From positions 5,022,001-5,086,000 of the forward strand of contig JBHGNT010000010.1 in assembly GCA_043228905.1 (NCBI GenBank): DNA of 64,000 nt, given 5' to 3'. The notes beneath the pieces were generated by a model. The model did not search any database, was not told the origin of the DNA, and saw only the letters and a program-made list of their open reading frames with translations. Position numbers and translations under genes: made by a program. Below are positions 1 to 11,356 of the stretch, piece after piece. Position 1 is the first letter of the stretch. Every line of letters begins with the position of its first letter. This stretch comes from Azolla caroliniana (taxonomy: Eukaryota; Polypodiophyta).

Positions 1-634
1 TGTGCACTCTCTTTAAATTGTACATTGGAAGTAGGTGGATGTCGCATACACTTTCGGCTGATCTCTAGACCATCTTTTTTTTTGACCCTATGCCTCCAAT
101 CATTCATTAATCAAGATAGAACAAAGAGTGAATAGAAATGTTTCTTCCCTCGACCATTAGTGATAAAGGTAAAAGAGCTCGTTCAACCTTTAGTTGATAC
201 ACTTCTTACATTGTTGTATTGAATATGAGCGGAGACATAAAGAGGCATACCGCGAGAGTTAGGTAAGATAATAAAGCGGAACAATAAATTTAAACATACG
301 ACTTGGGATGACTTCAATAAAATAAAATAAAAATGGCAACATTTATTATTGATTTCAATCTCATGCTTGAAGAGTGGGTTTTTTAGGCTCTTTATGAAGT
401 TAAGAGATTAACTATCTACGAGGGCATAGATAGGAGTCAACAATGTCTCGCTTCGAGCCTAAACCGAACCGTTAAACCATTTTAAATGGTTTGGTGGTTC
501 GGCTCGGCTCTATTCATGCGTGAGCATCATAAACCGGTTTGAGCTCGGTTTGGCAAGGTTCAAGGCAAACCGAACTAGTTATGTCCAAACCAGTTTAGGA
601 ACCAATTTGGTTCAAGTTTGAAAACTTCCAAACC
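1..634. other. Non-genic flank ending in an AACCGGTT-rich stretch
   Basis: I see no gene here. From about 460 to 634 the sequence is unusually rich in AACCG, GGTTCGG and AAACCGGTTT motifs on both strands, including a small inverted repeat around AACCATTTTAAATGGTT. The composition resembles the MITE at 53964-54383, but I could not define matching ends or a target duplication. Confidence 0.5.
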
Positions 635-1711
635 GGTTAAGCATTGAGAGATGGAAAATGTTGAATGTTTTCTTCATGTTTAATGAATGTATACGTTGTA
701 CGTATCAACCACCTCTTCGGGTATTTCTTCCCCCTACACGAGGCATGTGACCATATATAAGCAATTGAGAGGGGAAAAGAAGTTCATGAGGAGATCATCG
801 ACAAGGGCTTGCTAGAAAAACATGTTGTATTGTACTTATCAATGCTTTGGTAGATATGTATGCACAATACGGTTAAGCGTTGAGAGATGGAAAATGTTGA
901 ATGTTTTCTTCATGTTTAATGAATGTATACGTTGTACGTATCAACCACCTCTTCGGGTATTTCTTCCCCCTACACGAGGCATGTGACCATATATAAGCAA
1001 TTGAGAGGGGAAAAAAAGTTCATGAGGAGATCATCGACAAGGGCTTGCTAGAAAAACATGTTGTATTGTACTTATCAATGCTTTGGTAGATATGTATGCA
1101 CAATACGGTTAAGCGTTGAGAGATGGAAAATGTTGAATGTTTTCTTCATGTTTAATGAATGTATACGTTGTATGCATCAACCACCTCTTCGGGTATTTCT
1201 TCCCCCTACACGAGGCATGTGACCATATATAAGCAATTGAGAGGGGAAAAGAAGTTCATGAGGAGATCATCGACAAGGGCTTGCTAGAAAAACATGTTGT
1301 ATTGTACTTATCAATGCTTTGGTAGATATGTATGCACAATACGGTTAAGCGTTGAGAGATGGAAAATGTTGAATGTTTTCTTCATGTTTAATGAATGTAT
1401 ACGTTGTATGCATCAACCACCTCTTCGGGTATTTCTTCCCCCTACACGAGGCATGTGACCATATATAAGCAATTGAGAGGGGAAAAGAAGTTCATGAGGA
1501 GATCATCGACAAGGGCTTGCTAGAAAAACATGTTGTATTGTACTTATCAATGCTTTGGTAGATATGTATGCACAATACGGTTAAGCGTTGAGAGATGGAA
1601 AATGTTGAATGTTTTCTTCATGTTTAATGAATGTATACGTTGTACGCATCAACCACCTCTTCGGGTATTTCTTCCCCCTACATGAGGCATGTGACCATAT
1701 ATAAGCAATCG
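635..1711 (+). repeat. Tandem array, 4.5 copies of a 236-bp unit derived from a PPR gene
   Basis: Near-identical units begin at 635, 871, 1107, 1343 and 1579, all exactly 236 bp apart; the last is cut off at about 1711. Each unit reads on the plus strand as pieces of a pentatricopeptide-repeat protein: GKEVHEEIIDKGLLEKHVVL followed, after a frameshift, by INALVDMYAQYG. A stop lies just upstream of the first piece. The unit length is not a multiple of three, so this is a PPR pseudogene fragment amplified as a minisatellite, not a functional gene. Confidence 0.85.
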
Positions 1712-1850
1712 AGGTATGTGTGTATATATATCTATGTATGTGTGTGTATATGTATTTATGTATGTGTGTATATGTATCTATGTATGTGTGTATATGTATA
1801 ACAATATATATGTATGTGTATGTGTATGTGTGTATATGTATATGTAAACG
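1712..1850. repeat. TG/TA-rich microsatellite
   Basis: Alternating TATGTGTG, TATATG and TATGTATC runs directly follow the truncated last unit of the 236-bp array. The short reading frame across it is low-complexity and not a gene. Confidence 0.8.
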
Positions 1851-3003
1851 AATGGTTTTATAATATTCGTAGAGTCATTTTCTATTCTCGAATATCTCGA
1901 ATATTACGGATATCGAATACCACGAATATCACACATGGGTCAATCTATGATTCTATATATGTACTGTGTACATATGTAACTTATTATACATACTATGAGC
2001 GTGTATAATAATATATTTATACTATATGTGTTTTTTCCAAAAGATTATATGTGTTTTTATAACACCCATTAAATAATATTATTTTCAAATATTTATTCTT
2101 TACAAATAATATTATTTCAAATTTTAAACAATAACCTTTATTAAATACTTTAAGAGTGTAAACTCTAGGTTTAATTTTAATGTTTTAAGTTTTAAGTTAA
2201 AACTAAATTTTTTACTTATCTAAAATTTTAAGTTAACACAATTTTTTTCCAAAAAGTAACCTTTTTTTCATACTTATTAGTAAAAACATTAACACAATTT
2301 ATTATATGTATTTCATTATATGTGTGACGTAGTTATGTTTATTTGTGCATCTTTGTGTACTTTCTATAGTAATGAAATGTATAACAATGAAGCATCATAT
2401 AAAGCTTTTCATTATTAAAATTTGTATGTCAAATGACATGTTAGTTTTTGCACTCTCATGTCAGCCCATCAAAAAATTTAAATACTAACCCGTCAAATGC
2501 AGGCTCCGGTGTCGTGAAGCTGTTGCTTCACGATGTCAAAACAATGTCAAAAGTCTATAGAAGTAATTTCCCATCTAAAGCTTATGACGAGTAGCATGTA
2601 GGAATTTTCGGTTCATGAATCAGAGTTTCAGAAGCCCAAGATACAACCTTTGGAAGGACTAATGCAACTTGGGACACAAATGTAATTATGTAAAAAGGGG
2701 GATTCGAAATTAAATAAGGGCCATTTTTTGTAATTTCTCAAATGTACAACTACAAAATCGAATTTGTAGAATTTATAAATAAAATAAAATAAAAAATAAT
2801 TAAAATAAAAATAAATAAAAAACGCATGCATGAGGCGGTCTGTCAACTAGCTCAAGAGGGTGGTAGGGCGGTTGACCACCCTATAAAAGACATGCCCATG
2901 GTGGCTAAAGAGGAAGGGTAGAGGGGGAAAAGGAAGAGGAGGAGAAGAAGGGATGTAAAGACGCTCATCAAGCTAACGGCCTGCTAAATATAATAGAATA
3001 AGA
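1851..3003. other. AT-rich intergenic DNA, nothing recognised
   Basis: This stretch is AT-rich with runs of AATATT and TTTTAAG. I see no coding, RNA or transposon signature that I can support. Confidence 0.5.
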
Positions 3004-3330
3004 AAAGAAAAGAAGAAAACCAAGAAGTTGAAGTGGTGTATCTTAAACGCCTCTTTGCAAACAAAAGGTTGTGAGTTTGAATCCTCTCAAACAAAAAGAA
3101 AAGAAGAAAACCAAGAAGTTGAAGTGGTGTATCTTAAACGCCTCTTTGCAAACAAAAGGTTGTGAGTTTGAATCCTCTCAAACAACTTCTTTTGGTAAAC
3201 AAATTTTGTAATATAAATTTTGTATATATAAGGAGAAAGAGACTTAAATGAATAAAAATGAAATAAATTGAAGTGGACTATCTCAAACACTTATTCTTAA
3301 AATAGAGGTTGTGAGTTCTAGTCTTGCCAA
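3004..3330 (+). repeat. tRNA-like (SINE-like) repeats, two tandem 91-bp copies and a diverged third
   Basis: A 91-bp unit is directly repeated, with the shared AGAAGAAAAC at 3011 and 3102. Each copy carries a Pol III B-box-like GAGTTTGAATCCTC (3072-3085 and 3163-3176). Just before it is a tRNA anticodon-arm-like CCTCTTTGCAAAC segment. A third, more diverged copy has GAGTTCTAGTCTTG at 3312-3325. This pattern fits a tRNA-derived SINE or tRNA pseudogene. I could not fold a complete functional tRNA, so no tRNA gene is called. Confidence 0.5.
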
Positions 3331-3499
3331 GTAACTTTTGGCAAATAAATATTGTAAGTGGTGTTTTACAAATAAATTTCTTTTCATGACAACGTTGCAT
3401 CTATCTGGCTTTCTCGGCTTCTTGTCATTGCACCATCTGTGATTACGCCTTGTCATCCCGATCATCCCCGACAGTTGCGACACACAACCATAATCTTCT

Positions 3500-5172
3500 C
3501 GACACTGGAGATCTCGGATCTGTAAAGATGGGAAATGAAGGAGCATGTCGAATTGTCGGCATAAGAGATGCATGTCTGATGACATCGATCGGGTGCAGAC
3601 TAGTGCTGAGAGATGTTCGGCACGTTCCTGAAGCCGATCAATTGGTTGGATGATGAAGGCTACACGGGTAGCATCCGTAACGACGTCATGAAGTTCTCCA
3701 AGGGAAGTATAATCGTGGCTCGAGCCCGAACAACCAGTACACTCTACATAATGAATGCTTGATTATGCCGAGGGGAAGTAAACGTGGCAGCCGACACAAC
3801 AAGTGAGCAGTGGCACAAGAGGCTATGCCACATGAGCTAGCAAGGATGCAGATGCTAGCCGAAAAAGAACTCCTACCGGAGGTAAAGAAAGTGTATCGAT
3901 TGCTTGGCCGGCAAGCACAATCGAACCTCATTCCGATCGAGACCCCCGATGAGGAAGAAAATGTTGCTGGAACTCGTGCATACAGACGTATGCTATGTGG
4001 ACACAAAGTCGCATGTTGATTCACAGTATTTCGTGACCTTCATAGACGACTGTAGCCAGAAGTTGTGGGCTTCCGTGCTGAAGACAAAGGATCAAGTGCT
4101 ATTTCGACGAAATATTCGCCCCGGTTGTAAAGATGACGTCAATCCAAACAATGTTGAGCATCGCGGCTAGCATGGATCTCGAAGTCGAACAACAGGACGT
4201 CAATACTGCCTTCCTCCATGGAGATTTGGAGGAATATATATACGTGCACCAGTTGGAAGGATTCGTTGAAAAAGGTAAAGAAAACCTGGTATGCCGATTG
4301 AGGAAGAGCTTGTACGGGCTAAAGCAGGCACCTCGGCAATGGTATTGAAAATTTGAATCCTTCATGGTGGATCACGATTTTGGCAAGACACAAGCTGAAG
4401 TATGATGGAGGAGATTTTCTCATCCTCTAGTTGTATGTTGATGACATGTTGATTGTCGAATAGGAACCGAAGAAAATCAGAAGCCTGAAGAAGACCTTGA
4501 GTAGGTCGTTCTCGATGAAAGACATGGGTCCGGGAAAACAAATCTTGGGAATGCACATTGTTTGGGATCGAACAAAGAAATTTTTATGGTTGTCACAGGA
4601 GAAGTACGTGACAAAAGTGCTCCAGAGATTCGGCATGGAAAGCGCAAAACCGGTTAGTTCAACACTGCCGACAAACTGTAAGTTGAGGAGAGAAGTCAAT
4701 GTCCAAAATCAGAAACCGAGAGAGCCGAGATGTCAAAAGTCCCTTATGCCTCGGCAGTCAGAAGCCTTATGTATGCAATGGTGTGTACAAGGCTGGACAT
4801 TGGATATGCAGTCAACGTGGTTAGCCGATATATGAGCAACCCCGAAAGAGAGCATTGGGTTGTCGTGAAGTGGATACTTCGGTACCTAAAAGGCACCTCG
4901 AATGTGTGTCTTCAATTCGGCTCGGGTAACCCCACATTGGAAGGTTATACTGACTCAAACATGTCGGTTGTTGTGGATACCAGCCGATCCACGTCCGGGT
5001 ATGTAATAACTTATGTAAGGGGAATTGTTTCGTGGCAATTGAGGTTGTAGAAGGCCGTAGCACTGTCGACGACAGAAGCCGAGTATATGGTTGGAGTGGA
5101 AGCCGGCAAGGAGATAATATGGATGAAGGAGTTTATCGGAGAATTGGGAATTTGACAAGAGGAATTCCGACT
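3500..5172 (+). pseudogene. Copia element B, decayed pol, 5' part
   Basis: Fragments of a Ty1/copia polyprotein closely related to element D: the region after the protease (MGNEGACRIVGI, about 3528), the GAG-pre-integrase region (EQWHKRLCHMS, about 3810), a little integrase (YFVTFIDD, about 4030), then a jump at about 4110 into reverse transcriptase (VVKMTSI) and RNase H (to about 5160). Most of the integrase and the start of RT are deleted, and stops and frameshifts are frequent. No 5' LTR or gag is recognisable. The copy is broken at 5172 by element A and resumes at 16156. The oldest element of nest 1. Confidence 0.85.
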
Positions 5173-5497
5173 TGTTGAGAGATCAAGCTCAACTTAGTTT
5201 AGTTAGTTAGTCAACACATGTAACTTAGTAGTTACCTAGATAGAATCTAGTTAGTGTGTTGACCATAAAGCCTTAAATAGGATTTTGTACTCGAGTGGGA
5301 TACATTGTAGATCCACCACTCCATTCTCATTTAATATAGGACTTACACGTTGTACCTATATTCTCCTAGCACATGTGCACCCTTGCACATGAAACCTATA
5401 TATACCTCATTGAAGGTAAATTTTTTGTATTTGATGATTTGATGATGTTTTATAATATACTCTAGTTTACTCATCCCCCATCTTGTGTTATTCATAA

Positions 5498-5543
<46 letters not shown>

Positions 5544-5624
5544 TATCACATAATCTTCCACTTATTAACTTTATCACATAATTAGGTACTAATTAACTCT
5601 TAATTACTTACCTAATTCTTAACA
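5173..5624 (+). repeat. 5' LTR of element A
   Basis: Begins TGTTGAGAGA and ends CTTAACA. It contains a CT/CA microsatellite near 5498-5543. Outside that tract and a few short indels I count only about two substitutions against the 3' LTR. Confidence 0.93.
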
Positions 5625-5636
5625 TGGTATCAGAGC
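5625..5636 (+). other. Primer-binding site of element A
   Basis: TGGTATCAGAGC, the complement of the initiator-Met tRNA 3' end used by plant copia elements, directly abuts the LTR end. Confidence 0.95.
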
Positions 5637-5793
5637 ATGTGGTTTAGCATATCCACTAAGCCCACCCGGCACTCCGTGATTGTGTGCTCAAAACGCCAAC
5701 GACAAATTCCGGCCATCCGCTACCGTAGTGCCACTACATAGCACAAGTACGTGATCGAAGAAAGAAGAGCCAAAAAGGAAGACACAAAACAAC

Positions 5794-6515
5794 ATGAACA
5801 CACAAATGAGTAGCTCGCTCCCTAATGAAAAGCTAGACCAGAGCAATTATTCATCTTGGGAGTACAAGATGACCCAATACCTCGTCGGCCAAGGGTATTG
5901 GAGCTACATCAACGACGCACTCGAGAACAAGCCCGACAACACAAACGCCAACTACCCAACGTGGGAGCAAGGAACGAGTCGGGTAATGTATGGCTTGGCA
6001 ACATGTGTCCATGACCATATGCTTAGCCACATTCGAGACGCCAAGACGCCTAAAGAGGCGTGGGAGAACTTAAAGAAAATGTTCGTCGCCAACACGACTG
6101 CCCGCAATCTTCAACTTCGACAAGAGTTGAATAACATTCGGCAAAAAGACATGTCTGTGTCGGACTACACCGCCAAAATCAAGAGCATTTGTGACTCGCT
6201 TGGCTCCATCAACATAAACGTCGACGAAGACGAGATGGTTCAAGTATGCTTGGGCGGCCTCACATAACGATTTGATCCACTACGGACGACAATCTTGGCG
6301 AGAGAAAACCCTCATTCATTCTTCGACCTCCAATCGATGTTATTGGTCGAAGAAAACCACGTCCGAACCAAAAGCAAGGCACCAGAAGGACAAATGTTCT
6401 TCTCGAATTCAGACGATGGTTGAGGGAGAGGTCGTGGCGGTAGAAGAGGAAGCCATCGAGGAACCTTTGGAAGAAGGGGGAGATTCCAAGCCAAACAAGG
6501 TCGGCAAACGAGGCC
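5794..6515 (+). pseudogene. Element A gag, first part
   Basis: The frame opens at an ATG with NYSSWEYKMTQYL and continues through a copia gag (UBN2-type) capsid domain that would build the virus-like particle. It holds two in-frame stops, TAA at 6265 (in GLT*RFDP, where related proteins usually have Gln) and TGA at 6419, but no frameshift. The C-terminal part is Arg/Gly-rich (GRGRGGRRG) as expected just before the zinc knuckle. The reading is cut by gypsy G at 6519; the CCHC knuckle reappears at 13608 on the other side of G. Confidence 0.85.
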
Positions 6516-6518
6516 TGA

Positions 6519-7288
6519 TGTCATAGTGTATTTCGTACACTACGTGAAAAACTTATAAAGTATCAATTTAATAAATATGAATAAATAGTAGAAAATATTA
6601 AAATATATATAACATGCATAAGGTAGGATTCAAACCTTACACCTCCATGTTGATAATGTGAAACCTTACCATTACACTAACATTTCATTAGTGTTAAAAA
6701 GTAGATGTTCCACTTAGAAAAGTAAGTTCACGTGGGATAAACTTTAGTTAAAAGAAAAACGCATGCTAAAAGAAAAAGCTACGCATGCACATCTAACGTG
6801 CATGAACGCTATAGTTGATAAAAAATGCACAAGTTAGAAAAAGCATAATCACTTTAGATAAAGCATATAGTCTATCTATAGGAAAAGCATGGAGTCTATA
6901 GTTAGAGAAAAAAAAAGCATGGATTCCTAAGACTCCCTCATCACTACATAAGGATGGGGAGCACAATGTAATAGGGGTGTAAAATATTGGGAAATTGGAT
7001 ATATTTCCTAAAACACCAACAATCAATAAACTATAATAGTGGGATTCACGAAATAATATAATACTTGTGGGATTCACAAGGTTTGATCTCTTTTCTATTT
7101 CTATTCTAAACTATTTCAATTTATTACTATGATTAAGATAAACTAAAAAAAACTCTACTTGTGGGATTCACAAGCTTCTAATAATCTATACATAACTAGA
7201 CTCTTCTCAAATTCTTCCTCCTCCTAGTCCAAAACCCCAACGGTTCCCACCCGACTCACGTAACGATCCGAAGCTGAAAGGCATGACA
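6519..7288 (+). repeat. 5' LTR of gypsy G
   Basis: Starts TGTCAT and ends ATGACA, a perfect 6-bp inverted pair. Near the 3' end it contains the block GTCCAAAACCCCAACGGTTC, which is shared with the other LTR. GTGGGATTCAC is repeated three times (about 6990-7175), perhaps a regulatory motif. Confidence 0.88.
6615..6685 (-). other. tRNA-like sequence inside the 5' LTR of G
   Basis: The minus strand reads an A-box-like TAGTGTAATGG followed about 45 bases later by a B-box-like GGTTTGAATCC, within about 70 nt, the size of a tRNA. The same block recurs in the 3' LTR. It is probably a tRNA-derived insertion retained by the LTR. I see no complete acceptor stem, so I do not call a functional tRNA. Confidence 0.45.
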
Positions 7289-7329
7289 TAAGTGGTGAAC
7301 CCGATGTGAAAACGGGTGGCAAGGAGATG

Positions 7330-8600
7330 GAGAATCAACAAGCTAACAATATGATGGAAATGTTCGAGCGGATGCTACAAGAACAACGCGCAATCTCAGA
7401 GATTTTGGCAACAGTAGAGCGGCTCGTGCAACGCAACAAGCAATTCAACGGTAAGGATGTGTCGTGATATTTGCAGGACTACAAGGCAGAGATGCTCCGG
7501 TGCCGGATTTCGGAAGGACTGCAAGTGGCATCCTTCAACCGGGTGGCGACCAACGGGCTTCAAGGGAGTATCCACAGGTTACAACAGCAAAATCTGACGT
7601 GGGAAGCATTTGAAGAAGCATTAAAGACCACGTTCGCCATCGAGGACTCCTCCAAGGCAACACGGAGGGGATTCAAAGATTGGGTGGAAACGCCAGGTAA
7701 GGGGCTGAAGGTCCTCAAAGTGTTTTCGTCATTCGAAAGTCGGTTCGGGGGGTTGTCCGCGAGAGATCAAACTATTCTTGCACCGGACAAAGTCATCATG
7801 TTTTTGCGGGTTGTGGACGTCCGGGACCGGAAAGATCTCGGAGTGCTTCTGGAGGACGACCACCGAAAGCGGCCTCACCAAAACGTGGGAAAGCGTGCGG
7901 GATATCGTCGTGCGATACACGAAGAGGGGGCAATGGCTTGCTAACGAAGAGAAGAGGGTTTCGGAACCGATTCCAAAACCGAGATCCGGATTGGAGGACC
8001 ATCAACTATGGGCTCGAGAGACTACGACCGAGAAGGGGATTGACGCAACCATGGTGGAGCAGTTGCTGAAAGATATGGAGAATCTGAAAATCGCGATGGT
8101 GAAGAAGTTGGGAGACCGTCCCACAAACTCCAAGTATATGGACCGTCGATGTATATGGTGTGATAGCACCGAACACGATCGGAGGGATTGCGACGAGCAC
8201 AAGGAGGCGTTACGACGAGATCTTATCTACTACGAGGGAAATCGAATTCATTCGATGGACTCTCGGAAGCCACTCCGACCGAACTTCCGGAAAGGCAACA
8301 TGAAGAAGGTTCTAGAGGAAGAAATAGCGGAAAAAGGTAATTATGCGACAACTGCGGGAATAAGTGTGGGTGAGTCGTGGGGAGCAAAGACGTCTTTTTG
8401 GCCGGATATGCTAAAACACCCCGAGAAAACCGACTCCAATGAGATCCGAAGCACCACGGAAGGCATCCGTGAAGCTACAGGATGGGAGTGCCCCGTGGAT
8501 AAGAATAGCATGTTTGCTTTATGCCAATTGCATGAAGTGTATGTAGATGAGACGCGACGTCGCACGGATGAGGCGGCAGAATCCTCGATAGCCGGGTAGA
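7330..8600 (+). pseudogene. Gypsy G gag
   Basis: Begins near MEMFERMLQEQ and, after a stop around 7465, continues as a capsid-like helical domain (WEAFEEALKTTF). It ends with a CCHC zinc knuckle, CIWCDSTEHDRRDC, at about 8150-8192. A frameshift between about 7790 and 7850 splits the frame. The knuckle type (Cys-X2-Cys-X4-His-X4-Cys) binds the element RNA. I infer that this belongs to the same polyprotein as the protease downstream. Confidence 0.75.
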
Positions 8601-8655
8601 TTTTTCGCTTCGAGAATTACTCGGAATAGCGAAGAAGGAGTTCGATGATCTTCTT

Positions 8656-9240
8656 GTGGATCTCGTGAAGAGAAAAAGGCAAAGTATGGAGGAGAATGCT
8701 CCAAGGGTGAATGCAAATACCGTTTTAATGAATGACACCGAATTGGAGGATGAAATACCGAATTCTCACTACACAAAGCCACACTGGGCACACGCAACTA
8801 CGGAGACTCCGGTCCGAATCGGTAACATCAAAGAGCCCGTGCTAGCATTGATTGATCATGGATCGGAGATCAACTTGATGTCCAAGGAGTTCTAGCGGAA
8901 GGGTAAGTGGCCTATTAACACGAATCATGGGTGGAAGATCCGGGCAACCACTAAAGCAATGGAAGAGCTATTTGCGGCTTGTCCGGATGTGATGGTGAAG
9001 ATCGGGGATGTGGAGATAGACCAAAATTTCTTCGTGCAAGATGAGGTCTCACACTCTGTGATCCTCGGGCAACCCTTTATCACGGCTTCACGGATGGAGA
9101 CAAAGGTGCTCGATAACGGTGCGGCTTTTGCACGAATTTGGAGCCAAAACGGAGGGAAATCCGTCCAATTCCTAACTGTGCCGGCAAATCATGAAAGGAA
9201 CAAGAGGGAGCTCTTGTCCCAAACGAAGATGGATTTTTAG
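8656..9240 (+). pseudogene. Gypsy G aspartic protease region
   Basis: Contains LALIDHGSEINLMS at about 8845, the position of the aspartic-protease active site, and later VILGQPFI, the hydrophobic-Gly motif of the second half. The active-site triplet reads Asp-His-Gly, not the usual Asp-Thr/Ser-Gly. A TAG stop follows at 8893. The protein would process the polyprotein; this copy is broken. Confidence 0.75.
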
Positions 9241-9745
9241 ATCGGACTGTTGCGGAGTGGGGAAGTGATAGTCCGAGAAGCCCTGATACCCCACACAAGA
9301 AGAAGACTCTCGGAGCAAAACTAGTACGAATCGGTCCAGATGGGGCATCAACGTACGCAGCCAGCCGTAACCGGAGGAATGAAGAAAGAATACCGAAAGG
9401 TAGAGAGTAAGTTACAGTCGGCATCAATAATAAAAGAAGATGAAGAAATCGTGGGGGTAGTCGAAGAAGTGTTCTATGGGAGCAAGCTACAACGGCTTGA
9501 AGAGCTTGTGGAGGGTAAAAACCAAGAAGACCAGGTAGTTCCGGTGGAATCAGTCGAGATGTACGAGATCATTGCGAAAATGGGGCCGGATGCGTTCCAC
9601 AAAGAAGAAGTAATGGTAAGTACGAAATACAAGACCGTGGAGAAGAAAGTGAAATCGGTCGCAAGACCGCTACCTGCCGATAGCGAACAAAAGAGAAAAG
9701 AAGTCTTGGGAGATCCAACACTTCGAAAGTCCGTGGATATCGGAC
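9241..9745 (+). pseudogene. Gypsy G linker between protease and RT
   Basis: An open stretch (9340-9768) rich in Glu, Lys and Val joins protease to reverse transcriptase with a frame change. I recognise no domain. Its position and lack of a separate start argue that it is polyprotein linker, not an independent gene. Confidence 0.5.
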
Positions 9746-10672
9746 ATGCCTTCTCGGAAGAAACTTAGGATCGGTGGAGGTGGTTTCCTCTCACAAAAAG
9801 AAGAAGAACGGTTTCGTGAGATGCTGGAACAACATGGAAAAGCATTTGCATTCACATTGAAGGAGATAGGGTGCGTTGATTCGAAGATAGTGGAGCCGAT
9901 GGTGATCTTCACGATTGACCATGTGCCGTGGAGCCTGAAGCCGATTCCGGTGCCGCGGGCGCATATTCCGAAAGTCATCGACTTGCTCAAGGAGAAGGTG
10001 GTGATGGGGATTCTAGAGCCATCAAACGCTCCGTACTCAAATCAATGGTTCACGGTTCCGAAGAAGAATGGGTCACTCCGATTTATCCAAGACTTGCAAC
10101 CGGTGAACAAGGTCATGATCCGGAATTCCGGAGTTGGTCCGATAGTGGACGAATTTGCGGAAGCATTTACCGGTCGCGCGATATACTCCATCGGAGACCT
10201 ATACTTCGGGTATGACCAATTCCAACTAGCCGTGGAGAGCCGGCACATCACTACCATGCGGACACCGATAGGATTAGTCCGGATGTGTACACTACCACAA
10301 GGCGCGACGAACTCAGTCGCATATATGATGAATGCGATGAACAAGGTGCTCCAGGATTGCATACCGGAGATAACGATGTCGTTCCTAGATGACATTCCGA
10401 TGAAAGGGTGTGCGGTGGAAGAAAAAGATGAAGCTATGGATGAACGGGGATGCCGAAGGTTCGTAGTCAACCATATCCGTGATTGTGAGAAGGTGTTACG
10501 GAAGTTGGAAGATGTGCATCTAACACTTTCCGGAGAGAAATCGGCATTCAGACAAGAAGAAATATTGGTAGTCAGACATCTATGTGGGCCCTACGGCCGA
10601 AGACCGTCACCAACCAAGATCGATGCGATTCAAGCTATGAAAGAAGTATGCGAGTCACAATCCGAAGTCTGA
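9746..10672 (+). pseudogene. Gypsy G reverse transcriptase
   Basis: RT motifs appear in order: VPKKNGSLRFIQDLQPVN, DLYFGYDQFQLAV, TLPQGATNSVAYMMNAMN and the catalytic SFLDDIP at about 10379-10400. The catalytic box is Phe-Leu-Asp-Asp, not the usual Tyr-Val/Ile-Asp-Asp. The frame is open for 308 codons and ends at a TGA at 10670. The enzyme would copy element RNA into DNA in cytoplasmic particles. Confidence 0.88.
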
Positions 10673-10747
10673 AGGTTTCTTGGAGCATGTGCATTCTATC
10701 ACATATGGATTCCGCACTACGCACATATTGCGGACCCACTCTATCAC

Positions 10748-11323
10748 TTGTTGCGGAAGGGGAAGAAGTTCGAATGGAAACCGGAACACACTGAAGCCAT
10801 GAGGAAGCTCAAGAAAACACTGCGGAGGGCTGAAGCTCTAAAGAAGCCGAACTATGACCGACCAATTATAGTAACGGTTGATACAAGTCCAACCGGAATC
10901 GGATGGGTCATCAATCAACTCGACTCGGATGGTTCGCGATATCCGATCCGATTCGGAGCAAAGGTTCTCAACGAAAGGCAACACGGGTATGCGCAAGTCA
11001 AAAGAGAATTATGGGGAGTCGTGTCGGCAATCAAATCGGATCGAGATTATTTGATCGGAGCCGAAGTAGTGATCGAAACGGATTGTCTTCCGATACTCGG
11101 GATGATGCGGTGTTGTACTGTACCGGATGTGGCTATGCTAAGGTGGATTGCATATGTTAAGTCACTTAATCCGGAGGTAAGAAACATCTTCGGAAAAGAC
11201 AACGCTGTAGCGGATATGCTATCAAGAGCGCGGTTCGGAGATGACATAACCGAATCCGATAATGAAGAAGTTTCTGAAGACTGCTTTGCTTCGGAGCACA
11301 TATGCCGGGTGGACGTAATCTAA
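10748..11323 (+). pseudogene. Gypsy G RNase H
   Basis: An RNase H fold with acidic residues in the expected order: IVTVDTSPTGIGW, QVKRELWGVV, VIETDCLPI and a final FGKDNAVADMLSRA. It follows RT after a short interrupted tether, as in all Ty3/gypsy elements. It removes the RNA strand from RNA:DNA hybrids. Confidence 0.85.
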
Positions 11324-11356
11324 GAATTCCGGGAAGAAGCATACGAGGGAGAAAGC

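Noticed and set aside
635-1711. A functional PPR gene
   Set aside because: Every unit has stops and a frameshift, and the 236-bp period cannot keep frame; it is a pseudogene-derived repeat.
635-1711. CRISPR-like array
   Set aside because: The whole 236-bp unit is repeated head to tail with no variable spacers, and the genome is a plant.
6615-6685. A functional tRNA gene
   Set aside because: A- and B-box-like words are present but I could not build an acceptor stem or a standard anticodon arm.
7778-8599. Independent 273-aa protein
   Set aside because: It is the frame-shifted C-terminal part of gypsy G gag with the zinc knuckle, not a separate gene.
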